A stretch of 6,447 nt of DNA. It comes from Chloroflexota bacterium. GTDB lineage: Bacteria > Chloroflexota > Anaerolineae > UBA3071. Within the stretch, counting starts at the first letter, position 1, and each line of letters starts with the position of its first letter. The notes under the pieces are model-generated. The model ran no database searches. It was given only the letters and a program-made list of their open reading frames with translations, and was not told where the DNA came from. Made by a program: the position numbers and the translations under genes. Below are positions 6,374-6,447 of the stretch, one piece after another. Where the stretch lies: NCBI GenBank assembly GCA_014383605.1, contig JACNHM010000192.1:3964-10410 (forward strand), given 5' to 3'.

Positions 6374-6447
6374 CTGTCCTCTCGTTGTCTGTGATCAGGA
6401 CCGGCCCACCGGCCTCGAGGGCGGCCGATTGGACAGCGCTGTCTCCG
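6374..6447. other. Unassigned flank upstream of rsmH
   Basis: These 74 bases precede rsmH on the minus strand. In dcw clusters mraZ usually lies here, but I cannot recognise a MraZ C-terminus in any minus-strand frame. The frame used by rsmH has a TGA at 6397-6395. A second frame ends in a TGA that overlaps the rsmH ATG (ATGA), so a short tail of an upstream gene is possible in either frame. The stretch is GC-rich with GGCC/CCGG blocks and shows no convincing -10/-35 promoter. It is too short to decide between a gene end and a spacer. Confidence 0.4.
6377..6382 (-). promoter_or_regulatory. Ribosome binding site of rsmH
   Basis: AGAGGA on the minus strand lies 3 bases before the ATG at 6373. 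The spacing is short, but this is the only start possible: an in-frame TGA sits eight codons upstream (6397-6395) and no ATG, GTG or TTG codon lies between it and the chosen ATG. Confidence 0.55.

Noticed and set aside
6395..6447. C-terminus of mraZ
   Set aside because: Position fits, but none of the three minus-strand frames gives a recognisable MraZ ending, and only about 50 bases are available.

Overview
The window is a segment of a division and cell wall (dcw) cluster. Every supported gene lies on the minus strand, so transcription runs from the right end to the left. The order is rsmH, an ftsL-like gene, ftsI (class B penicillin-binding protein), murF, mraY, and then a gene of unknown function that runs off the left edge. 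The base composition is GC-rich. The protein style, including the Cys-rich RsmH tail and a PASTA-less FtsI, suggests a Chloroflexota-like bacterium (Anaerolineae/Caldilineae type). That placement is a judgement from the sequence alone and is moderately uncertain.

Layout, right to left. Bases 6447-6374 are a short flank upstream of rsmH that I cannot assign. rsmH (6373-5426) encodes the 16S rRNA m4C1402 methyltransferase. A 20-base gap leads to the ftsL-like gene (5405-4878), a single-pass membrane protein with a coiled coil. A 14-base gap leads to ftsI (4863-3070), the septal transpeptidase. A 5-base gap leads to murF (3064-1577), which adds D-Ala-D-Ala to the UDP-MurNAc-tripeptide. mraY (1580-510) overlaps murF by a GTGA junction and moves the MurF product onto undecaprenyl phosphate to make lipid I. 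Eight bases further on, an unknown 167+ residue protein begins at 501. Gaps are 0-20 bases throughout, so this reads as one polycistronic operon. There is no internal terminator or room for a full intergenic promoter, and no gene-free stretch over 300 bases. murE, which commonly sits between ftsI and murF, is absent.

The most unusual item is inside murF. A 93-base, 31-codon in-frame segment (2729-2821, residues 82-112) sits between the N-terminal substrate-binding domain and the ATPase domain. Its two ends are inverted arrays of a telomere-like heptamer (AGGGGTT/AGGGGAT), and a second small palindrome lies in the middle. Removing these 31 codons restores an ordinary MurF spacing. It looks like a palindromic repeat element that inserted into an essential gene and kept the reading frame open. 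One arm on the + strand is also a textbook four-tract G-quadruplex motif. The other genes look intact, with smaller oddities: an HLH in place of the HHH motif of MraY, a Cys4 cluster in RsmH, and an acidic insert in FtsI.
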